Shown: positions 54,192-58,123 of the stretch, piece by piece | How positions within the stretch are numbered: the stretch's first letter is position 1 | How the letters are laid out: every line of letters starts with the position of its first letter | Source of the DNA: an uncultured Prochlorococcus sp. | GTDB taxonomy: Bacteria; Cyanobacteriota; Cyanobacteriia; PCC-6307; Cyanobiaceae | Direction of reading: 5' to 3' | Assembly (NCBI GenBank): GCA_902625845.1 | Contig: CACOCT010000005.1 | Coordinates: 1-58,123, forward strand | DNA: 58,123 nucleotides | Made by a program: the position numbers and the translations under genes | Notes under the pieces: model-generated | The model's database searches: none | What the model was told of the DNA's origin: nothing | Seen by the model: only the letters and a program-made list of their open reading frames with translations

Positions 54192-55982
54192 ATGCCAAAT
54201 GTTGATTTAAAAAGAAGAACAAAGATAGTTGCAACTATAGGTCCTGCAACTCAATCAGAATCTGTAATAACTGAACTTATAAAAGCTGGAGTTACGACAT
54301 TTAGATTGAATTTTTCTCATGGAGATCATGAAGATCATGCCGAAAGAATTAAAACTATCAGAAAAGTTTCATCTGAACTAGATTTACATATAGGAATATT
54401 GCAGGATTTACAGGGGCCAAAGATTAGATTAGGTAGATTTAAAGATGGTCCAGTAAAAGTAAAAAAAGGTGATTTATTTTCTTTAACGTCAAAAAAAGTT
54501 GAATGTAATAACGAAATTGCAAATGTTACTTATGAAAAATTAACTGATGAAGTTTCAGTCGGAAAAAGAATATTACTTGATGATGGAAGAGTCGAAATGA
54601 TTGTAGACAAAATTGATAACAAAGAAAATTTACTTATTTGTAAAGTTACAGTTGGTGGTGTTCTCTCAAATAATAAAGGTGTAAACTTTCCAGATGTGCA
54701 ATTATCTGTTAAGGCGCTTACTGAAAAAGATAAAAGAGATTTAGAGTTTGGATTAAAGTCTGGAGTTGATTGGATTGCATTAAGCTTTGTAAGAAATCCA
54801 TCTGATATAAATGAAATCAAAGATTTAATTAATGAGCATGGTTATTCAACTCCTGTAGTAGCCAAAATCGAAAAATTTGAGGCAATAGATCAAATAGACT
54901 CTGTTTTACCTTTATGTGATGGAGTAATGGTTGCAAGAGGTGATTTAGGAGTTGAGATGCCTCCCGAGGAAGTGCCATTATTACAAAAAGAATTAATTAA
55001 AAAGTCCAATTCACTTGGCATTCCAATAATTACCGCAACACAAATGTTGGATTCTATGGCATCAAGTCCTAGACCAACGAGGGCAGAAGTAAGTGATGTT
55101 GCTAATGCAATATTGGATGGAACTGATGCAGTTATGCTTTCAAATGAAACAGCTGTAGGTGATTATCCAATAGAAGCTGTTAAAACAATGGCTACAATTG
55201 CAAGAAGAATTGAGAGAGATTATCCACAAAAAGCTATTGAGAGTCACCTTCCCAGTACAATTCCTAATGCTATTAGTGCCGCAGTCAGTAGCATATCAAG
55301 GCAGCTAGATGCTGCCGCAATAATACCTCTTACAAAATCTGGAGCTACTGCTCATAATGTCAGTAAATTTAGACCCCCTACTCCAATACTAGCTACGACA
55401 AGTGAAAAGTCAGTTGCAAGAAGATTGCAACTTGCATGGGGAGTAACACCAATATTAATAGAGAGTCAAGAAAGAGCGGCCAAAATTTTTAGCATAGCCA
55501 TGCAGATTGCTCAGGAAATGAATATTCTTAAGCAAGGAGATTTAGTCGTACAGACTGCAGGAACATTAACTGGCATAAGCGGTTCGACAGATTTAATTAA
55601 AGTTGGTTTAGTTAGAGAAGTAATCGCTCGCGGTACATCTATTGGAGAAACAGCTGTTACTGGTAAAGCTAGAGTTATTAGTAATGAAAAAGATTTATCT
55701 CTAGTATCACCTGGAGAAATCATTATAGTTAATAAAGATCTATTAAAGCTATTACCCTTTTCAAAACAAATTACAGGAATAATAACGGATGAATCTTTAG
55801 AAAAATGCTTACAAGTTTATAAAGAATTAGATTCTAATATTTCTACAATTTGTCAACTTGATTCAGTTATTAGTAATATAAAAGATGAAGATTTGATAAC
55901 TTTACAACTAAATGAAGGTGTGATTTATAAAGGTCAAATCGATGGGTCTCACGACATAGAAGAAAAATATAAATATGTCTAG
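54192..55982 (+). CDS. pyk: pyruvate kinase
   Basis: 596 residues. TKIVATIGPATQSESVI at the start, the catalytic Lys/Mg region VVAKIEKFEAIDQIDSVL, GVMVARGDLGVEMP and ATQMLDSMASSPRPTRAE. The C-terminal allosteric domain is followed by an extra PEP-utilizing-type domain (from about residue 480, GTSIGETAVTGKARVI) found in cyanobacterial and some Gram-positive enzymes. It overlaps the following permease gene by 8 bases, so the two are likely cotranscribed. Final ATP-forming step of glycolysis. Confidence 0.97.
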   Translation: MPNVDLKRRTKIVATIGPATQSESVITELIKAGVTTFRLNFSHGDHEDHAERIKTIRKVSSELDLHIGILQDLQGPKIRLGRFKDGPVKVKKGDLFSLTSKKVECNNEIANVTYEKLTDEVSVGKRILLDDGRVEMIVDKIDNKENLLICKVTVGGVLSNNKGVNFPDVQLSVKALTEKDKRDLEFGLKSGVDWIALSFVRNPSDINEIKDLINEHGYSTPVVAKIEKFEAIDQIDSVLPLCDGVMVARGDLGVEMPPEEVPLLQKELIKKSNSLGIPIITATQMLDSMASSPRPTRAEVSDVANAILDGTDAVMLSNETAVGDYPIEAVKTMATIARRIERDYPQKAIESHLPSTIPNAISAAVSSISRQLDAAAIIPLTKSGATAHNVSKFRPPTPILATTSEKSVARRLQLAWGVTPILIESQERAAKIFSIAMQIAQEMNILKQGDLVVQTAGTLTGISGSTDLIKVGLVREVIARGTSIGETAVTGKARVISNEKDLSLVSPGEIIIVNKDLLKLLPFSKQITGIITDESLEKCLQVYKELDSNISTICQLDSVISNIKDEDLITLQLNEGVIYKGQIDGSHDIEEKYKYV

Positions 55983-57204
55983 AAATATATCACTTAAAGA
56001 GGCCTTTAAAATGGCTGCGAAAACTTTAATCTCAAATAAATTAAGAAGTTCACTCACTATGTTGGGAATTATAATAGGAAATGCTTCAGTAATAACATTA
56101 GTGGGATTAGGGAGAGGTGCTCAAACATTAGCTAGAAATCAATTAAGTAACCTGGGTGCCAATGTTTTATTTATCGTTCCAGGTAATAATGACACGAGAA
56201 GAAGGGGTATAGCATTTCCAAAAAACCTAGTATTAGATGATGCCTACGCTATAGAAGAACAAGTTCCGAGTGTAAGAAAAGTTGCACCACAAATTTCAGC
56301 TAATGAGATTGTACAATCAAATTCCAAAAGTTTAAGCATTTCAATTGCAGGAATTACTCCGGAATTTTTACAAGTCAGAAGTTTCGAAGTAAATGAAGGA
56401 AGATTTATATCTCAAAATGATGTAAAGGGTTCTAGAAGTGTTGTAGTAATTGGCCCTGATTTAAAAACCGAATTTTTTAAAAATGATACAGCTTTAGGAA
56501 AAAATATCAGAATAAAAGATCATTCATATGAAATAATTGGGATCCTTGAACCTAAGGGTGCTGTATTTGGGAGTAATCAAGACAAAAATGCCTATATCCC
56601 CTTAACAACAATGGTCAATAGAATAACGGGTAAAGATCCTACCTTTGGAATTAGTTTAAGCTTTATAAGTGTTGAAGCGATAAGTAAAAACAAAACAAGT
56701 GCAGCAAAGTTCCAAATAACAAATTTATTGAGGCAAAGACATAAAATACTTAGAGATGATGATTTTGCGGTTAGATCTCAAGAAGATGCACTGAATATAG
56801 TCACCAACATTACAAGTGGCCTAACTTTTTTATTAGCCGGAATTGGGGCAGTATCACTAATAGTAGGTGGTATAGGAATAATGAATATAATGCTTGTCTC
56901 AGTTAGTGAAAGAACCGAAGAAATAGGCCTCAGAAAGGCAATTGGAGCAAAACAGTCCGATGTATTAATTCAATTTCTTTTTGAGGCTTTAATACTTTCA
57001 ATTATTGGAGGACTTATTGGTACTTTTACAGGATTATCAGGTGTCTACATAATTGGAATTATTACACCACTTCCAGCATCGGTTGGAGTACCCACAACAG
57101 TATCTACAATGATAATATCTGGTTCCATTGGCCTTATCTTTGGTGTGTTACCAGCCAAGAGAGCATCTAAACTAGACCCCATAGTAGCTTTAAGAAGTTT
57201 ATAG
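55975..57204 (+). CDS. MacB-type ABC transporter permease
   Basis: 409 residues: an N-terminal span (RSSLTMLGIIIGNASVITLV), a large periplasmic domain (MacB-PCD type, about residues 50-270), then three spans in the FtsX-like C-terminal part with IGGIGIMNIMLVSVSERTEE and IGLRKAIGAKQSDVLIQFL. These permeases export peptides or lipophilic molecules by mechanotransmission with an ATPase and a periplasmic adaptor. Neither the ATPase nor the adaptor is next to it, so its partners must be encoded elsewhere. ATG start. Confidence 0.92.
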   Translation: MSRNISLKEAFKMAAKTLISNKLRSSLTMLGIIIGNASVITLVGLGRGAQTLARNQLSNLGANVLFIVPGNNDTRRRGIAFPKNLVLDDAYAIEEQVPSVRKVAPQISANEIVQSNSKSLSISIAGITPEFLQVRSFEVNEGRFISQNDVKGSRSVVVIGPDLKTEFFKNDTALGKNIRIKDHSYEIIGILEPKGAVFGSNQDKNAYIPLTTMVNRITGKDPTFGISLSFISVEAISKNKTSAAKFQITNLLRQRHKILRDDDFAVRSQEDALNIVTNITSGLTFLLAGIGAVSLIVGGIGIMNIMLVSVSERTEEIGLRKAIGAKQSDVLIQFLFEALILSIIGGLIGTFTGLSGVYIIGIITPLPASVGVPTTVSTMIISGSIGLIFGVLPAKRASKLDPIVALRSL

Positions 57205-57227
57205 ATATATTAAAGTCCTCAATATTT

Positions 57228-57797
57228 ATGATCAATAAAAGAAATATTTATAAATTTATAATTTCTTTTGAAAGCATTTTAATATCCTCAATGATTCCAA
57301 TAAATATCCCCATACCTTCTATTGAAAATATTTATAGAATTGTAGAAATCCCCATCAATTATCAGATTCCTACAATTATTTTCTTAACTCTTATTTTTTC
57401 AGGAGAATTCATAAAAAAGGTTTATGCCTTTTATCTATTAATTGGTTTATTTTTCTTACCAGTATTTTTTGATGGAGGATCATTAGGATATTTAATTACA
57501 CCTAATTTTGGATATTTAATTGGTATATTTCCGTTAATAAACATTATAAATATTTTAAATAAAAAAAATAATTTATCATTAATTAAATATATAAAATATA
57601 CATTGGCAGGTTTAATAATTATGCATTTTACTGGTATTATATATTTTAGTTTCCAATTATTACTATTTAATAAACAAAATCTAATAGTTTATAATATTGG
57701 TTTATTTACATTGAATAAGATCCCATTTCAAATCATAAGTCTAATTCCAGTATATTTAATAATTAATCTTATAAATAATTTAAAACTTGAAAAATGA
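57228..57797 (+). CDS. bioY: BioY-like biotin transporter component
   Basis: 189 residues with five or six transmembrane segments. The BioY core is recognisable in FFLPVFFDGGSLGYLITPNFGYLIG, read as two blocks (LFFLPVFFDGG and TPNFGYLIGIF). N-terminal hydrophobic segments and a C-terminal pair complete the S-component shape. It would capture biotin for an ECF energy module, or act alone. The match is weaker than for typical BioY. It overlaps lspA by ATGA. Confidence 0.72.
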   Translation: MINKRNIYKFIISFESILISSMIPINIPIPSIENIYRIVEIPINYQIPTIIFLTLIFSGEFIKKVYAFYLLIGLFFLPVFFDGGSLGYLITPNFGYLIGIFPLINIINILNKKNNLSLIKYIKYTLAGLIIMHFTGIIYFSFQLLLFNKQNLIVYNIGLFTLNKIPFQIISLIPVYLIINLINNLKLEK

Positions 57798-58123
57798 AAA
57801 TATATTTTCATAATAAAATAAGTTATTTAAGTATAATTATTATTTTCTGTGCCTTAGATCAAGTTAGTAAAATTTACATATATTTAAATTTAAATAAATT
57901 ATTAAATAAGGATTTATCTATATTTACAATTGATTTCGTAAGAAATTATGGGGCGGCTTTTAATATATTTTCTGGAAGTAGATTATTCTTAATTTTTATA
58001 AGTGTTATTTCAACAATTATATTATCTTATTTTATTTTTATAAGTGAGAATAGACTTATTAATAAATATGGTTTGTCATTTATAGTTGCTGGTAGTATTG
58101 GTAATGGCATAGATAGAATTATC
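57794..58123 (+). CDS. lspA: signal peptidase II (lipoprotein), 3' end beyond the window
   Basis: The ATG at 57794 overlaps the bioY TGA as ATGA. 110 residues are visible before the window ends. Conserved lspA blocks: ALDQVSKIYIYLNL after the first span, NYGAAFNIFSGSR (NxGAAF), then a span, and near the edge IGNGIDRII, which holds the second catalytic Asp. The protease cleaves lipoprotein signal peptides such as that of LptC here. The gene continues off the right edge. Confidence 0.95.
   Translation, partial: MKIYFHNKISYLSIIIIFCALDQVSKIYIYLNLNKLLNKDLSIFTIDFVRNYGAAFNIFSGSRLFLIFISVISTIILSYFIFISENRLINKYGLSFIVAGSIGNGIDRII

Overview
The window reads as a piece of chromosome from a high-light-adapted Prochlorococcus or very close marine picocyanobacterium. 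By eye the DNA is strongly AT-rich (about 30% GC, not computed), genes are packed with gaps of a few bases or short overlaps, and TTG/GTG starts are common. It carries photosystem I subunit PsaK, a plant-type 2Fe-2S ferredoxin, a cytochrome b6f assembly factor (CCB2/CCB4 type), several cyanobacterial/plastid-type DUF families (DUF1995, DUF2499, DUF3110, DUF3593) and anaerobic-type cobalamin genes. Almost all of it is core genome; no insertion sequence, prophage, integrase or CRISPR array is visible.

Layout. 1-930: 3' end of a membrane protein and a 2-Cys peroxiredoxin. 930-3660: a gene-poor stretch of tiny ORFs, a ribbon-helix-helix (RHH) regulator with paired palindromic operators, and tRNA-Met(CAU). 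3.66-9.57 kb: leftward trmL, cobU, lptC, metG, an RNase II-family enzyme, rpsR and rpmG, with one rightward b6f assembly gene. 9.67-12.13 kb: pheT. 12.13-12.95 kb: an unusually long non-core gap holding three copies of a 35-bp palindromic repeat and several tiny ORFs, one of which looks frameshifted at a 7-A run. 12.95-19.06 kb: an Ap4A phosphorylase-like gene, DUF2237, and the ilvE-metH pair. 19.13-22.87 kb: cobN. 22.87-26.6 kb: leftward PHP phosphoesterase, hemG-type protoporphyrinogen oxidase, uvrC and a flavin reductase-like gene. 26.66-31.0 kb: coaD and a tight leftward operon dapF / cysteine desulfurase / DUF1995 / dacB. 31.1-42.7 kb: leuS, pgi, purN, argC, ribBA, then leftward dnaK-dnaJ-DUF3110-cyclophilin. 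42.95-49.4 kb: tRNA-Ser(GGA), then rightward ferredoxin, inositol phosphatase family, hisZ, htpG, rpmB, PrxQ, DUF2499, DUF3593, psaK. 49.4-58.1 kb: dxs, ilvA, scpB, yggT, a MazG-like gene, pyk, a MacB-type permease, bioY and the truncated lspA.

How the genes fit together. Three B12-linked genes (cobU, cobN and B12-dependent metH) lie within 19 kb, fitting a cell that makes its own corrinoid and uses it for methionine synthesis. HemG and cobN sit at the tetrapyrrole branch points. dnaK/dnaJ, htpG, peroxiredoxins and a cyclophilin form the protein-quality and oxidative-stress component. dapF and dacB serve peptidoglycan, and lptC serves lipopolysaccharide export. The most novel-looking material is in the two gene-poor stretches (about 0.93-3.66 kb and 12.13-12.95 kb), which contain the regulator/operator pair, the palindromic repeats and the possible slippage gene.
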